A DNA stretch of 64,000 nucleotides from Candidatus Epulonipiscium viviparus (GTDB lineage: Bacteria; Bacillota; Clostridia; Lachnospirales; Cellulosilyticaceae): NCBI RefSeq assembly GCF_030708075.1, contig NZ_CP117982.1:1472528-1536527 (forward strand). The letters run 5' to 3'. The notes below the pieces were generated by a model. That model did no database searches. It was not told the origin of the DNA and saw only the letters and a list, made by a program, of their open reading frames with translations. Made by a program: the position numbers and the translations under genes. Positions 8,787 to 17,168 of this stretch are shown one piece after another (the stretch's first letter is position 1; every line of letters starts with the position of its first letter).

Positions 8787-9350
8787 ATGAGAAGCATTAC
8801 AACATTTGACTTGCAATATGCGCATAGATTTCTAGGATTTAAAGGAGAAGCTCAGTATCTACATGGCCACACGGGTATATTAACCATTGAGGTAGAAGAT
8901 AGCATTAACGCTGGCGTCAATATGGTATTCCCATGTAACGAAATACAAAAAACGGCTTGGGCAGTTCTAAAGAATTTTGATCACGCATTAGTATTAAGAG
9001 AAGATGACCCTCTTTTGCCTGCAATTCTTCAGGTTTACGAAGATACAGGCATAAAGAATGGTGCGCCTCAAAACACGATGAAAGGGCCGGCGTTTAAAAC
9101 CGAACTTGCTACTGCATACCCTGACTGTCGCTTAGTAGTTACAAAAGAATCGATGACTGTTGAAGGTTTTATCAAAATAGTTTATGAGCTGCTAAAGGAT
9201 CAACTTAATATTGCAAAAATCACGTTTAGTAGTGGTGTAAATGCCGCATCTGCTGAATTTGAAACTAAAAATAATATTGACCGTTGTCCACTTTGTGGTA
9301 TTGCGCTAAACGAAAAAGGAGTTTGTCCAAAATGTGGCTATAAAAAGTAA
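8787..9350 (+). CDS. 6-pyruvoyl-tetrahydropterin synthase / QueD-like protein with C-terminal zinc ribbon
   Basis: Member of the PTPS/QueD fold family, whose enzymes bind zinc through three histidines and act on dihydroneopterin triphosphate in pterin or queuosine synthesis. The zinc ligands are recognisable: H in AHRF near the start, then HGH in YLHGHTG. A DH-containing segment (NFDHALVL) matches the conserved strand after the active site, and a cysteine (FPCNE) lies near the expected place. Unlike ordinary QueD (about 120 residues), this protein has 187 residues and ends in a rubredoxin-like zinc ribbon (CPLCG, then CPKCG). No other queuosine gene is next to it. The family call is good; the reaction is uncertain. 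AAAGGAGATG precedes the ATG. Confidence 0.78.
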   Translation: MRSITTFDLQYAHRFLGFKGEAQYLHGHTGILTIEVEDSINAGVNMVFPCNEIQKTAWAVLKNFDHALVLREDDPLLPAILQVYEDTGIKNGAPQNTMKGPAFKTELATAYPDCRLVVTKESMTVEGFIKIVYELLKDQLNIAKITFSSGVNAASAEFETKNNIDRCPLCGIALNEKGVCPKCGYKK

Positions 9351-9358
9351 TGTGTATT

Positions 9359-9389
9359 GGAGGTGCCTAATTAGGGTGCCTCCATTTTT
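9359..9389 (+). terminator. Intrinsic terminator after the QueD-like gene
   Basis: The stem GGAGGTGCC / GGTGCCTCC (9359-9383, with two G-U pairs) is followed by T5 (9385-9389). Confidence 0.75.
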
Positions 9390-9391
9390 GT

Positions 9392-9904
9392 TTAAATTGA
9401 ATAATATAAATATATTGCTATATCGCCTTTTTGTACCGTGTTCTCATAAAATAGTGTATCGAATCCACCAATACAAAAGCCGTATTTCATATAAAATAGA
9501 AACGCAACCACGTTCGTATTTTGAACTTCTAATGAAATTCCGTTATATTTGGAATTGCTTATAATGAAGTCCATAAGTTTGTGCGCATATCCTTTGCCAC
9601 GATAATCCGAATGTATAGCAAAATCTTCGATATACAAAGTGTTATTAAATCGATTTTCTACAATTGAATGTCCGACATAATTTCTATCATCAAGATATAC
9701 GTATCCAAAGCGATTTTCATTTAACTCGAAAATGCTTTTGGGCTTAGAAGTAGGAAAAGATGAAGCTTGCGCATTACTGAAATAATTGACTGCATATCTA
9801 AAAGTACTGTCTAAGTAACTGATTTCTACATTTCCTATAATATCCAAATTTGTTGTATCTGGAATTAAATGTATATTTTCGTTTGCTATAGGTAATATGA
9901 TCAT
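9392..9904 (-). CDS. GNAT family N-acetyltransferase
   Basis: Predicted acetyl-CoA-dependent acetyltransferase of 170 residues. The central strand and loop IEDFAIHSDYRGKGYAHKLM contain the acetyl-CoA pyrophosphate-binding motif (R/Q-x2-G-x-G/A), followed by a helix and the late segment AFLFYMKYGFCIGG, which is the usual GNAT motif B. The start is set at the ATG at 9904, 8 nt after GCGAGG; a TTG further upstream (9946) would overlap the preceding gene. It begins 16 nt after the stop of the RTX-like protein gene on the same strand, so the two are likely cotranscribed. The acceptor substrate is unknown. Confidence 0.78.
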   Translation of the reverse strand: MIILPIANENIHLIPDTTNLDIIGNVEISYLDSTFRYAVNYFSNAQASSFPTSKPKSIFELNENRFGYVYLDDRNYVGHSIVENRFNNTLYIEDFAIHSDYRGKGYAHKLMDFIISNSKYNGISLEVQNTNVVAFLFYMKYGFCIGGFDTLFYENTVQKGDIAIYLYYSI

Positions 9905-9920
9905 TGTAGTAACCTCGCTT

Positions 9921-11195
9921 TCAGTGTTGTGTGATATCTTTATCAATAAATCGTAGAGTTTGTATATTTGTGAGTATTAGCTCTCCGTCTCGGTTAGCAA
10001 CGGTGTCTCTAACTGTTACAACGCCGTCGTTGGTGGTGGTGCTATATTCAGAAGACATGCCTCTTAACTGCACGACATTTTTACCTTTACCACCGTCGAT
10101 TTTATTGATTCCTGCATTGCCCATAAAAATATTATCTTGTTCATTGCCGATGATGTTGACTGCGTTTTGGCCTTGTAAGATCAAGTGTTGCAAATATTGA
10201 GATTTAAAAGTATAGGGTTGGTTTGAATCATAGTTCATATTAAAAGTGCCTGTGAAATTTGTATCTACCGGAATGAAGGTATTGATATATTCCGGCAAGA
10301 AAGAAGTTATTAGTTCATATCCCATCGGATCTTTTTCTGCGACTTCATCTCTTGTTTTTGCAATATACTCGCCGAATAATGCGCCACCGCCATCAAACGC
10401 TTCCCAGTTGCCATAATACGCATCAATTACACTAATGATATATTCGGATTCTAGGGTACCCGGTTCATTCTCCCATTCAGTCAAACTGTCTTCGTCCATT
10501 CCTAAAAGCCATAGTCCCTCTTTACCCCACAATTTGCGATCAGTCGGTACGGCATTTTGTTGTGCGACATATATTTTGTGTGCTAGCTCGGGAGCCCCAC
10601 CTGGCATCCGCTGATCTGTAACCATTCCGATACCAAAACCATGAACGAGATGAAACACTTCCTCGTAAGTTGAATCTCTGTGTGTATAATCATTTTCCAT
10701 GTACCATTGGGATCCTACATTGGCAGTTTCGTCTTGGAATTGCGGTTGACCAATTAAGGCTTTTTCACTTGTATTGCCATCGCGGTCGGCGCCGTTGGGC
10801 ATTACCAAAATAGCGTCATTGTCGGCCATTTTATTTGCTACATCTTTTCCTAAGTTTTTGAGATAAAATTCAAGCAATGAGTACGCATATAAAACCTGTG
10901 AATCTGTAACTTTGTCTTGTGCAAGTATGCGAATAGGCTTGCCATTTGGTGCGATGTAATCTATATATTTGGAATAATATTTGCGAAAAGCACCTCCAAG
11001 CGTATCTGTATCGCGAATGATACTGTATTGATCAATATAAGGAACATAGTTTTCGTTTGTAATATGCATTTGTGCCCTCCAATTTGGTTTTTGTAATTCA
11101 GGAATAACGACTTTTTCTTCAGATGATAGCAAATGTTTTGCTACTATAATTATTCCTATTGCAGTAATGCCGATGATTGCTATTGTTTTATTCAC
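9921..11195 (-). CDS. Membrane-anchored protein with metallopeptidase-like and RTX-like calcium-binding segments
   Basis: Unrecognised family, 424 residues. A single hydrophobic helix (about residues 3-20: TIAIIGITAIGIIIVA) should anchor it with the bulk outside the cell. Mid-protein, STYEEVFHLVHGFGIG combines a glutamate pair with H-x2-H, reminiscent of zinc metallopeptidase helices although it is not HExxH. Near the C-terminus, IIGNEQDNIFMGNAGINKID and GGKGKNVV form one or two glycine/aspartate nonapeptides of the hemolysin type. The GTG at 11195 is chosen because a full AGGAGGTG lies 8 nt upstream; reading from the upstream GTG at 11273 would add 26 residues with no ribosome binding site. 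A role as a surface protease is a guess from these motifs. Confidence 0.6.
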   Translation of the reverse strand: MNKTIAIIGITAIGIIIVAKHLLSSEEKVVIPELQKPNWRAQMHITNENYVPYIDQYSIIRDTDTLGGAFRKYYSKYIDYIAPNGKPIRILAQDKVTDSQVLYAYSLLEFYLKNLGKDVANKMADNDAILVMPNGADRDGNTSEKALIGQPQFQDETANVGSQWYMENDYTHRDSTYEEVFHLVHGFGIGMVTDQRMPGGAPELAHKIYVAQQNAVPTDRKLWGKEGLWLLGMDEDSLTEWENEPGTLESEYIISVIDAYYGNWEAFDGGGALFGEYIAKTRDEVAEKDPMGYELITSFLPEYINTFIPVDTNFTGTFNMNYDSNQPYTFKSQYLQHLILQGQNAVNIIGNEQDNIFMGNAGINKIDGGKGKNVVQLRGMSSEYSTTTNDGVVTVRDTVANRDGELILTNIQTLRFIDKDITQH

Positions 11196-11343
11196 TATAA
11201 ATACACCTCCTAAAATAAGAGAGCCACACAAATACAACGTTGTTGACGCTATATTGTATGGCGAATTTTTCACTATATTTTAAATCAATATAAATGTCAA
11301 ACGAGTATATGAAATTAGTTCTAAGAAATATGCAGCATAGACC

Positions 11344-11373
11344 TTGAAATAGTGAAAATATATTTGATAAAAT
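11344..11373 (+). promoter_or_regulatory. Promoter of the small nitroreductase gene
   Basis: TTGAAA (11344-11349), an 18-bp spacer and TAAAAT (11368-11373) lie 50 bp upstream of the ATG at 11423. Confidence 0.5.
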
Positions 11374-11422
11374 GAAATACGTAAATCAAAATACAATGTT
11401 TGAATAGTAGAAAGGAACAACT

Positions 11423-11968
11423 ATGGAAGCTATAGCAGCAATTACTGAAAGAAGAAGCGTTAGGCGTTTTGCAAACAACGAAGTCTCACGAGATCTCATT
11501 CGCGAAATAGTAGATGTGGCACGTTTTTATCCCTCATGGAAAAATTCTCAATCAGCAAGATTTTATATTGTAGATGATAAAGATAAAAAAGCCAAAATAG
11601 CAACTGAGGCTACGTTAGGATTAGGACATAACGAAAAAATTATATCTGGTTGCCCTGCGCTATTGGTTTTGACAATCAAAAAGGGATTGAGCGGCACCGG
11701 TGCAAATGGAGAATATGTAACTAGCAAAAATGAAAGTTGGGAAGTATTTGACTCTGGGATCGCTGCCCAAACATTTTGTCTTGCAGCAGTTGATAAGGGG
11801 ATAGGCACCGTTATTTTGGGAGTATTCAAAGAGGAAGTCGTTGCGCAGATATGCGATATTCCGGATGATGAGCAGGTTTCGGCACTAATAGCATTGGGGT
11901 ATCCAGAGGATGATGCCAAAAAATCTGGTGTACGAAAAGATGTAAATGAAATCTTGTTCTTTATATAA
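11423..11968 (+). CDS. Nitroreductase family protein
   Basis: FMN-dependent oxidoreductase of 181 residues. The amino end has the signature ERRSVRRFANNEV (FMN phosphate-binding arginines), followed by ARFYPSWKNSQ, where the usual family reads ARWAPSWVNTQPW. The later GIAAQTFCLAAVDKGIGTV and ALIALGYPEDD fit the second half of the fold. These proteins work as dimers that reduce nitroaromatics, quinones or enones with NAD(P)H; the natural substrate is rarely known. It stands alone between a promoter and a terminator, is divergent from the RTX-like gene, and has no ferredoxin domain, unlike the nitroreductase at 1716-2483. Confidence 0.87.
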   Translation: MEAIAAITERRSVRRFANNEVSRDLIREIVDVARFYPSWKNSQSARFYIVDDKDKKAKIATEATLGLGHNEKIISGCPALLVLTIKKGLSGTGANGEYVTSKNESWEVFDSGIAAQTFCLAAVDKGIGTVILGVFKEEVVAQICDIPDDEQVSALIALGYPEDDAKKSGVRKDVNEILFFI

Positions 11969-11979
11969 TATCAAAAAAA

Positions 11980-12006
11980 AGTGCCCAGCTGAGTTGCGGG
12001 CACTCT
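11980..12006. terminator. Bidirectional intrinsic terminator
   Basis: AGTGCCC and GGGCACT arms (11980-12004) with an 11-nt loop are flanked by A8 on the left and CTTTATT on the right. It serves both the nitroreductase gene and the minus-strand riboflavin/GNAT operon. Confidence 0.8.
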
Positions 12007-12009
12007 TTA

Positions 12010-12501
12010 TTATATAACTTTATCAAAAGCAATTTTTTCGCTGTTGTCAAACCAAATCGTGCCGCAATATTGAAAACCATTCTTCTGTAAAATGTGTTGC
12101 ATCTTCGTATTGTCAGCATCGGTATCAACTCTAAAATTGTGAATGTTCTTTGCTATAGATAGCTCACAAACAAGATTAAACACCTCGGATGTAATACCTG
12201 TACCACGAGCATTAGCTGCAAGTGCCAAACGATGCATCACGACGTATTTTTCATTGCTATGCCAAGTGCCTCGCAAAGTTTCATAAGCTGGTTCGCCGTC
12301 AAAATCGATACATAGATAGCCGAGTATATCGTCGTTGCAAGATAGAAAATACCCCCTTTTAGCTAAAATATCCTTGGCTATGCAGTCGTAATCGGGATAA
12401 CCGTTTTGCCACTGGTCAATTCCTTGTTCTCGCAAATGTAATTTTGCATCGTCAATTATTTTCATTGCTATATCTATATTATTTGCTAGTATTAATTTCA
12501 T
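12010..12501 (-). CDS. GNAT family N-acetyltransferase
   Basis: Acetyltransferase of 163 residues. The acetyl-CoA region reads VMHRLALAANARGTGITSEV, with RGTG as the binding loop, and the late NTKMQHILQKNGFQYCGTIW is the standard GNAT motif in which the residue before F lies over the cofactor. AAGGAGA is placed 5 nt before the ATG. It is the last gene on the minus strand of the riboflavin cluster, 27 nt downstream of another GNAT gene. The two acetyltransferases share only family features with each other, so they are not recent duplicates. Substrate unknown. Confidence 0.8.
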   Translation of the reverse strand: MKLILANNIDIAMKIIDDAKLHLREQGIDQWQNGYPDYDCIAKDILAKRGYFLSCNDDILGYLCIDFDGEPAYETLRGTWHSNEKYVVMHRLALAANARGTGITSEVFNLVCELSIAKNIHNFRVDTDADNTKMQHILQKNGFQYCGTIWFDNSEKIAFDKVI

Positions 12502-12528
12502 TAGTATCTCCTTCGTTTATGCTACAGA

Positions 12529-13047
12529 TCACAAATATAAGTTCATTAGAATTGCGTCGGCATAGTAGTCGTCGCTGAATTTAAAAAAATTGTCATATCT
12601 CCCTATTGCAACAAAACCAAATTTCTTGTATAAGTGCATCGCAGTTGTGTTTGTAGCATTGACCTCAAGGGATATAATTTCGATTACCTTAGTTGCTTTT
12701 GCAAAGTTGATTATTTCTTGCATCATTGCTGTTGCGATTCCCAAATTCCAATATGCTTGCTTCACAGAGATGCCGATAGTCGCTTGATGTGCTAACCTCT
12801 TTCGTGGGGTAGCTGCGATATTGGCGACAGAAACTATCTCAGAACCAATTTTTGCTACAAACAGTGCTGATGCGGCGGAGTTGGATACCTCTTCGATAAA
12901 CGCTTCTTCTTCTGCGATGGACATATGAAATTCGTTTGCGCCAAACAAAAGATTGTCGCTTTCTCCTCCAATTAGGTTTAGATATTCGAGAAGGTCACCA
13001 GCATCTTCTTTGAGTGCTCTTGCTATTTTTAAATCGTTTTGTAACAT
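12529..13047 (-). CDS. GNAT family N-acetyltransferase (RimI/PhnO-like)
   Basis: Acetyltransferase of 172 residues with the sequence TIGISVKQAYWNLGIATAMM, in which the loop around NLGIA takes the place of the canonical Q/RxxGxG, and a typical end NTTAMHLYKKFGFVAIGRYD. The fold and length match cytoplasmic small-molecule acetyltransferases that many Clostridia encode in numbers. AGGGAGAG precedes the start. It begins 15 nt after ribH, so it is probably read from the riboflavin promoter, with no evident metabolic link to flavin synthesis. Confidence 0.8.
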   Translation of the reverse strand: MLQNDLKIARALKEDAGDLLEYLNLIGGESDNLLFGANEFHMSIAEEEAFIEEVSNSAASALFVAKIGSEIVSVANIAATPRKRLAHQATIGISVKQAYWNLGIATAMMQEIINFAKATKVIEIISLEVNATNTTAMHLYKKFGFVAIGRYDNFFKFSDDYYADAILMNLYL

Positions 13048-13062
13048 ATGATACTCTCCCTT

Positions 13063-13530
13063 TTAGTTATTGAGTGCTTGGATTAAATTTATCATTTCAA
13101 TAGCACCGCAAGCTACGTCATAGCCTTTGTTGCCGGCTTTTGTACCTGCGCGTTCGATTGCTTGCTCGATATTCTCGGTAGTTAAGACTCCAAACATCAC
13201 AGGGATTTCACTTTGCATAGAAACGGTTGCTATTCCTTTTGCCACCTCATTGCATACATAGTCATAGTGGGTGGTGCTCCCGCGAATTACCGCGCCTAAG
13301 CAAATAACGGCATCATACTTTTTGCTATTTGCCATCTTTTTGGCAATTAATGGAATTTCATATGCCCCAGGAACCCATGCTACTTCTATATCTTTGTCTC
13401 CTAAATTGTGTCGCTTGAGTGCGTCTACTGCACCGCCTAATAGTTTTGATGTAATAAATTCGTTAAATCTGGCTACTACAATGCCTACCTTGATATCTTG
13501 TGCAACTAAATTGCCTTTATAAATTTTCAT
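13063..13530 (-). CDS. ribH: 6,7-dimethyl-8-ribityllumazine synthase
   Basis: Lumazine synthase, 155 residues, condenses ribityl-aminouracil with dihydroxybutanone phosphate. All typical blocks are present: [10 protein letters not shown] at the start, [15 protein letters not shown] in the substrate site, [16 protein letters not shown] with the catalytic histidine, and [20 protein letters not shown]. It assembles as pentamers or 60-mers in other bacteria. It is the fourth gene of the rib operon, 14 nt after ribBA, with an AAGGAG ribosome binding site, and is therefore under control of the FMN riboswitch at 16563-16679. Confidence 0.97.
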   Translation of the reverse strand: MKIYKGNLVAQDIKVGIVVARFNEFITSKLLGGAVDALKRHNLGDKDIEVAWVPGAYEIPLIAKKMANSKKYDAVICLGAVIRGSTTHYDYVCNEVAKGIATVSMQSEIPVMFGVLTTENIEQAIERAGTKAGNKGYDVACGAIEMINLIQALNN

Positions 13531-13544
13531 AGTTTCGATTCTCC

Positions 13545-14741
13545 TTATTGGATATTTAAGTAATGGCCCATTTTTTCTTGCTTTGTTTTTTGATATGCCG
13601 CATTGTGGTTGCTACACTCAATTTGTATGGGCACCCTCTTGGTGATTTGCAACCCAAAATCCTCTAGCTGATAAACTTTATCGGGGTTATTGGTCATTAG
13701 ATGAATTGACTTAACGCCCAGATCTTTTAATATTTGGCAACCTATAAAGTATTCTCGCTCGTCTTCTCCAAATCCTAATGCAAGGTTAGCCTCAACTGTA
13801 TCCATTCCTTGCTCTTGCAATTCATAGGCCCGCAGCTTGTTGAGCAATCCAATGCCACGACCTTCTTGGCGCATATACAGCAAAATGCCACGTCCTGCTG
13901 TTTCAATTTTTGCCATTGCAGCGGCAAGCTGATCGCCACAATCACATTTTGAAGAATGAAATACATCGCCTGTTAAACACTCCGAATGAACGCGAATCAG
14001 TACATCTTCTCCGGTGGCAATATCGCCTTTAACCAGTGCCACGTGATGCTCACCGTTTAATGTGTTCTTATAGCCATATGCTACAAAATCTCCAAATTTC
14101 GTCGGAAGGTTTGGCTTGGCAACCAATTGAACTAATTTATCAAATCTTTTTCGATACTCTTGTAATGCTTGGATGGTGATAAACTTTAAATCATATTTTT
14201 GAGAAAGCGCTATAAGCCCAGGAGTTTTCATCATTGTGCCATCATCGGCCATAATTTCACAACAGAGACCGCTTTCTTTTAGTCCTGCAAGCTTCATTAA
14301 ATCAACTGTGGCTTCGGTGTGTCCATTTCTAGCAAGCACACCGTTCTGTTTGGAAATTAACGGAAACATATGCCCAGGTCGTCGAAAATCATCTGCCTTT
14401 GCAGCGTCATCCACAACTTTTAGGGCCGTAATGCTTCGCTCTGCTGCTGAAATACCTGTTGTTGTATCGACATGGTCGATTGATACTGTAAAGGCAGTTT
14501 CGTGATTATCTGTATTGTGACTAACCATTTGAGGAAAATTAAGCTTATCGGCAAGCTCAATGCTCATTGGCATGCAGATCAAACCTTTTCCATGTGTGGC
14601 CATAAAGTTGATGTTGGCAGTGGTGGCAAATTCGCTAGCGCAGATAAAGTCGCCTTCGTTTTCTCTATCTTGGTCATCTGTAACTAAAATAATTTTTCCT
14701 TGCCGCAAGTCCTCTAATGCTTCGGGAATTGTGTTATACAT
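13545..14741 (-). CDS. ribBA: Bifunctional 3,4-dihydroxy-2-butanone-4-phosphate synthase / GTP cyclohydrolase II
   Basis: Makes both precursors of lumazine. Residues 1-200 are the DHBP synthase ([14 protein letters not shown] acidic loop; [20 protein letters not shown]). Residues 205-398 are GTP cyclohydrolase II, with its zinc cysteines C-x10-C-x-C ([18 protein letters not shown]) and catalytic [10 protein letters not shown]. The start is the ATG at 14741 after AGGAGG with 6-nt spacing; the upstream in-frame ATG at 14762 overlaps the ribE stop and has no ribosome binding site. Third gene of the operon. Confidence 0.97.
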   Translation of the reverse strand: MYNTIPEALEDLRQGKIILVTDDQDRENEGDFICASEFATTANINFMATHGKGLICMPMSIELADKLNFPQMVSHNTDNHETAFTVSIDHVDTTTGISAAERSITALKVVDDAAKADDFRRPGHMFPLISKQNGVLARNGHTEATVDLMKLAGLKESGLCCEIMADDGTMMKTPGLIALSQKYDLKFITIQALQEYRKRFDKLVQLVAKPNLPTKFGDFVAYGYKNTLNGEHHVALVKGDIATGEDVLIRVHSECLTGDVFHSSKCDCGDQLAAAMAKIETAGRGILLYMRQEGRGIGLLNKLRAYELQEQGMDTVEANLALGFGEDEREYFIGCQILKDLGVKSIHLMTNNPDKVYQLEDFGLQITKRVPIQIECSNHNAAYQKTKQEKMGHYLNIQ

Positions 14742-14751
14742 AATCTGCCTC

Positions 14752-15381
14752 CTAAAATTCATTTTGAAGTAAAAAATCTTTGGTTATTCCGCGGGGTGTT
14801 GATAAAAATTTTTCGATGTATTTGCCTATAATGTCATTTTCCAAATTAACAGTGTCGCCAATGCGCTTATTTTTTAGGGTAGTTTGAGATAACGTATGAG
14901 GAATGATAGAAACCGCAAAGTCATTTCGCTCAACTGCAGCTACTGTTAAGCTAATTCCGTCTATGGCAATGGAGCCCTTTGCGACAACGTACCGCATAAT
15001 GGCTTTGTCAGCTGAAATTTTGTACCAGATGGCTATGTCATCTTTTGTGATAGAGCATATTTTGCCCACGCCATCAATATGGCCCGATACGATATGTCCT
15101 CCAAATCTCCCATCTGCAGGCATGGCACGCTCTAAATTTACCAAACTGCCTGTATGAAAGTTTCCTAAATTTGATTTCGACAGTGTTTCGTTCATAATAT
15201 CGGCATAAAAAATATTTCCGCTTATTTTGGTAACAGTTAGACAGACTCCATTTGTTGCAACGCTGTCGCCAAGTTTTAAATCAGAAAAGATCTGGTTTGC
15301 GGCAATGGCGAGATTAGCAGATGTTGCTCCCTTTTTGATCGATTTTATAGTTCCAATTTCTTCAATTATTCCTGTGAACAT
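14752..15381 (-). CDS. ribE: Riboflavin synthase, alpha subunit
   Basis: Dismutates two molecules of ribityllumazine to riboflavin. The 209-residue protein has the two lumazine-binding barrels: [12 protein letters not shown] with [13 protein letters not shown] in the first, [14 protein letters not shown] with IDGISLTV in the second. It works as a trimer. The start overlaps the ribD end by about 20 nt, typical of translational coupling, and its own GCGAGG lies upstream. The end lies 10 nt from the ribBA start. The gene is called ribE here, following Bacillus nomenclature; E. coli uses ribC. Confidence 0.96.
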   Translation of the reverse strand: MFTGIIEEIGTIKSIKKGATSANLAIAANQIFSDLKLGDSVATNGVCLTVTKISGNIFYADIMNETLSKSNLGNFHTGSLVNLERAMPADGRFGGHIVSGHIDGVGKICSITKDDIAIWYKISADKAIMRYVVAKGSIAIDGISLTVAAVERNDFAVSIIPHTLSQTTLKNKRIGDTVNLENDIIGKYIEKFLSTPRGITKDFLLQNEF

Positions 15382-16465
15382 AGCAAACCTCGCTTTCGAT
15401 ACAAATGTCTTCGTTAAAATGTGAGATCATTGTGGTACGCAGTTTAATCTTATTATCGACATCAGCAAATCCGCGGCCCATAACGGGGGATGTTGCAGTT
15501 TCGCCACCAAAAATTTTTGGCGCAATATAACAATGAATTTTGTTTACGATTTCGCTGTCTAATGCCGCAAAATTAAGTTTGCCACCACCCTCAAGTAAAA
15601 TGCTATCGATGCCTTTGTTGCCTAATATTTTCATTAGCGCACGAAGATCTACTTTGTCGTCTTGGCGGGGAGTTACAATAATTTCGACACCGCGATCTAA
15701 ATAGGGTTTGTGTGTGGATGTCTCAATATTTGTTGTCGCAATAATGGTTTGTATATTACTTGCAGATGCCATAATTTTGCTATCAACAGGAGTGCGCAAG
15801 TTACTATCGCAGATGACGCGAATGGGATTGCGGCCGCCATCGAGTCTGCAGGTGAGGTCGGGATTGTCGGCTATTACTGTACCGACGCCTACCATAATAG
15901 CCAAATAATGGTTGCGAGTTTGATGAACATTGTGTCTTGATTTGTCGTTGGTAATCCATTTGCTAAGCCCAGCAGAAGTTGAAATCTTGCCATCTAGAGT
16001 CATTGCATATTTCATTAGTACATACGGCGTGTTTGTCCGGATATAATGAAAAAAAATTTTATTTATGGCGATGCAATCTTGTTCGAGTATGCCGATTGTC
16101 ACATCGATGCCAGCATCCTGCAAGAGCTTTATGCCATTGCCAGACACTTTTGCGTTTGGATCAAGAGTGGCAACAACTACTCTTTTGATGCCGCTCTCAA
16201 TAATCGCATCGGTGCAAGGCGGAGTTTTGCCATGGTGGCAGCAAGGCTCTAAGGTAACGTACATAGTACTGCCTATTGGAGAAGCCGTGCAATTGTGAAG
16301 CGCATTTCTTTCGGCATGAGGTTGGCCGTATTTCTCGTGGTAGCCGCTACCGATAATGTTGCCGTCTTGTACGATTACTGCGCCGACCAAGGGGTTTGGA
16401 TTGACGCTGCCGATACCCTGCTTGGCTAAGTCTAAAGCGATTTGCATATATTTTTCGTCGTTCAT
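15362..16465 (-). CDS. ribD: Diaminohydroxyphosphoribosylaminopyrimidine deaminase / 5-amino-6-(5-phosphoribosylamino)uracil reductase
   Basis: Bifunctional second and third steps of riboflavin synthesis. The N-terminal deaminase (residues 1-145) has zinc ligands in PHAERNAL and EPCCHHGKTPPC; the C-terminal NADPH reductase carries YAMTLDGKIST and the dinucleotide segment EGGGKLNFAAL. It has 367 residues, the normal length. The ATG at 16465, 5 nt after GGAGG, is chosen over a TTG at 16477. First gene of the operon, directly behind the riboswitch-controlled terminator. Confidence 0.96.
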   Translation of the reverse strand: MNDEKYMQIALDLAKQGIGSVNPNPLVGAVIVQDGNIIGSGYHEKYGQPHAERNALHNCTASPIGSTMYVTLEPCCHHGKTPPCTDAIIESGIKRVVVATLDPNAKVSGNGIKLLQDAGIDVTIGILEQDCIAINKIFFHYIRTNTPYVLMKYAMTLDGKISTSAGLSKWITNDKSRHNVHQTRNHYLAIMVGVGTVIADNPDLTCRLDGGRNPIRVICDSNLRTPVDSKIMASASNIQTIIATTNIETSTHKPYLDRGVEIIVTPRQDDKVDLRALMKILGNKGIDSILLEGGGKLNFAALDSEIVNKIHCYIAPKIFGGETATSPVMGRGFADVDNKIKLRTTMISHFNEDICIESEVCYVHRNN

Positions 16466-16481
16466 GGTTACCTCCAAAAAT

Positions 16482-16515
16482 AAAAAAATTGCCCTCGAAT
16501 AGATTCAAAGGCAAC
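16482..16515 (-). terminator. Riboswitch-controlled intrinsic terminator upstream of ribD
   Basis: On the minus strand the stem TTGCCTT / AGGGCAA (arms at 16508-16514 and 16489-16495) is followed by T7 (16488 down to 16482). It lies between the FMN aptamer and the ribD ribosome binding site, the position expected for a transcription-terminating expression platform. Confidence 0.85.
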
Positions 16516-16562
16516 AAAAAGGTGCATGAACAAAATATATTGATAGTGTAAATGCAAATTTT

Positions 16563-16679
16563 TATCTTCTCTCATCCAGACTATACTGTCGGTTTTGGAG
16601 TTACACCAAATCGGCCTTGCTTTCGCTTGGTTTGTGGACTATACCACCGGTAGGGAATTGCGCCCTGCCTCGAAGATAC
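16563..16679 (-). ncRNA. FMN riboswitch (RFN element)
   Basis: Read on the minus strand, the conserved RFN core is complete: ATCTTCGAGGCAGGG at the 5' end, then AATTCCCTACCGGTGGTA, AGTCC, the AAGCGAAAGC hairpin, GATTTGGTGTAACTCC, ACCGACAGT, TATAGTCTGGATGAGAGAAG and the closing GATA. Flavin mononucleotide binding to this aptamer normally favours the terminator just downstream, so the rib operon should be switched off when FMN is plentiful. Confidence 0.97.
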
Positions 16680-16695
16680 TATTCGATTATCAAAG

Positions 16696-16724
16696 AATAT
16701 AGCATAAATACCTAATTTTGTCAA
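16696..16724 (-). promoter_or_regulatory. Promoter of the riboflavin operon
   Basis: On the minus strand -35 TTGACA (16719-16724), a 17-bp spacer and -10 TATATT (16696-16701) place the transcription start just ahead of the FMN aptamer. Confidence 0.85.
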
Positions 16725-16759
16725 TATAATTTAGAGTGTTGTACAAAAATAATTATTTG

Positions 16760-17071
16760 CTATTTAAAATGATTTATCAGCCAATTGCTGTAACCACCAA
16801 TTAGATTGTATGCTTGGAAATTATGCTTGCGAAGTTTTTTTGTTACGGCTTTGCTAAAGATGCCGATGGTGCATAAAACAATGATGATTTTGTCGATGGG
16901 TAGTTCGTCAAGATGCATCTCAACTTTATCGCGTGAAATATTAATCGAACCAGGGATGTTGCCCATGCTAAAGGCTACGTTACTTCTAACATCGAGCAGA
17001 ATATATGACTCGGTTTCTAATTTCGACATATCTTCTAAAGAAATTTCAAGCTGCTCTGGATCATAAATCAT
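16760..17071 (-). CDS. Rhodanese-like domain protein
   Basis: Single rhodanese domain of 103 residues. The fold markers are LLDVRSNVAFSMGNIPGSIN, where the GHIPGA-type loop reads GNIPGS, and the active-site loop VLCTIGIFSKAVTKKL with the persulfide-carrying cysteine in CTIGIFS. Such proteins move sulfur as a persulfide or act in sulfide/cyanide handling; the actual acceptor is unknown. It precedes the rib promoter on the same strand with no terminator between them, so some read-through into the riboswitch is possible. A GGGAG lies about 11 nt before the ATG. Confidence 0.85.
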   Translation of the reverse strand: MIYDPEQLEISLEDMSKLETESYILLDVRSNVAFSMGNIPGSINISRDKVEMHLDELPIDKIIIVLCTIGIFSKAVTKKLRKHNFQAYNLIGGYSNWLINHFK

Positions 17072-17126
17072 TTATTTTCAACTCCCTAATTTTTTGCTAA
17101 ATTATATCATGATTTTTTTATGAAGG

Positions 17127-17157
17127 AAAAAAAAACGAACTGCATATGAGTCCGTTT
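17127..17157 (-). terminator. Intrinsic terminator after the PNPOx-like gene
   Basis: On the minus strand AAACGGACT / AGTTCGTTT, one mismatch, with loop CATATGC, followed by a T-rich run. It lies 12 nt after the stop of the gene at 17169. Confidence 0.7.
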
Positions 17158-17168
17158 GTATTTTATAT

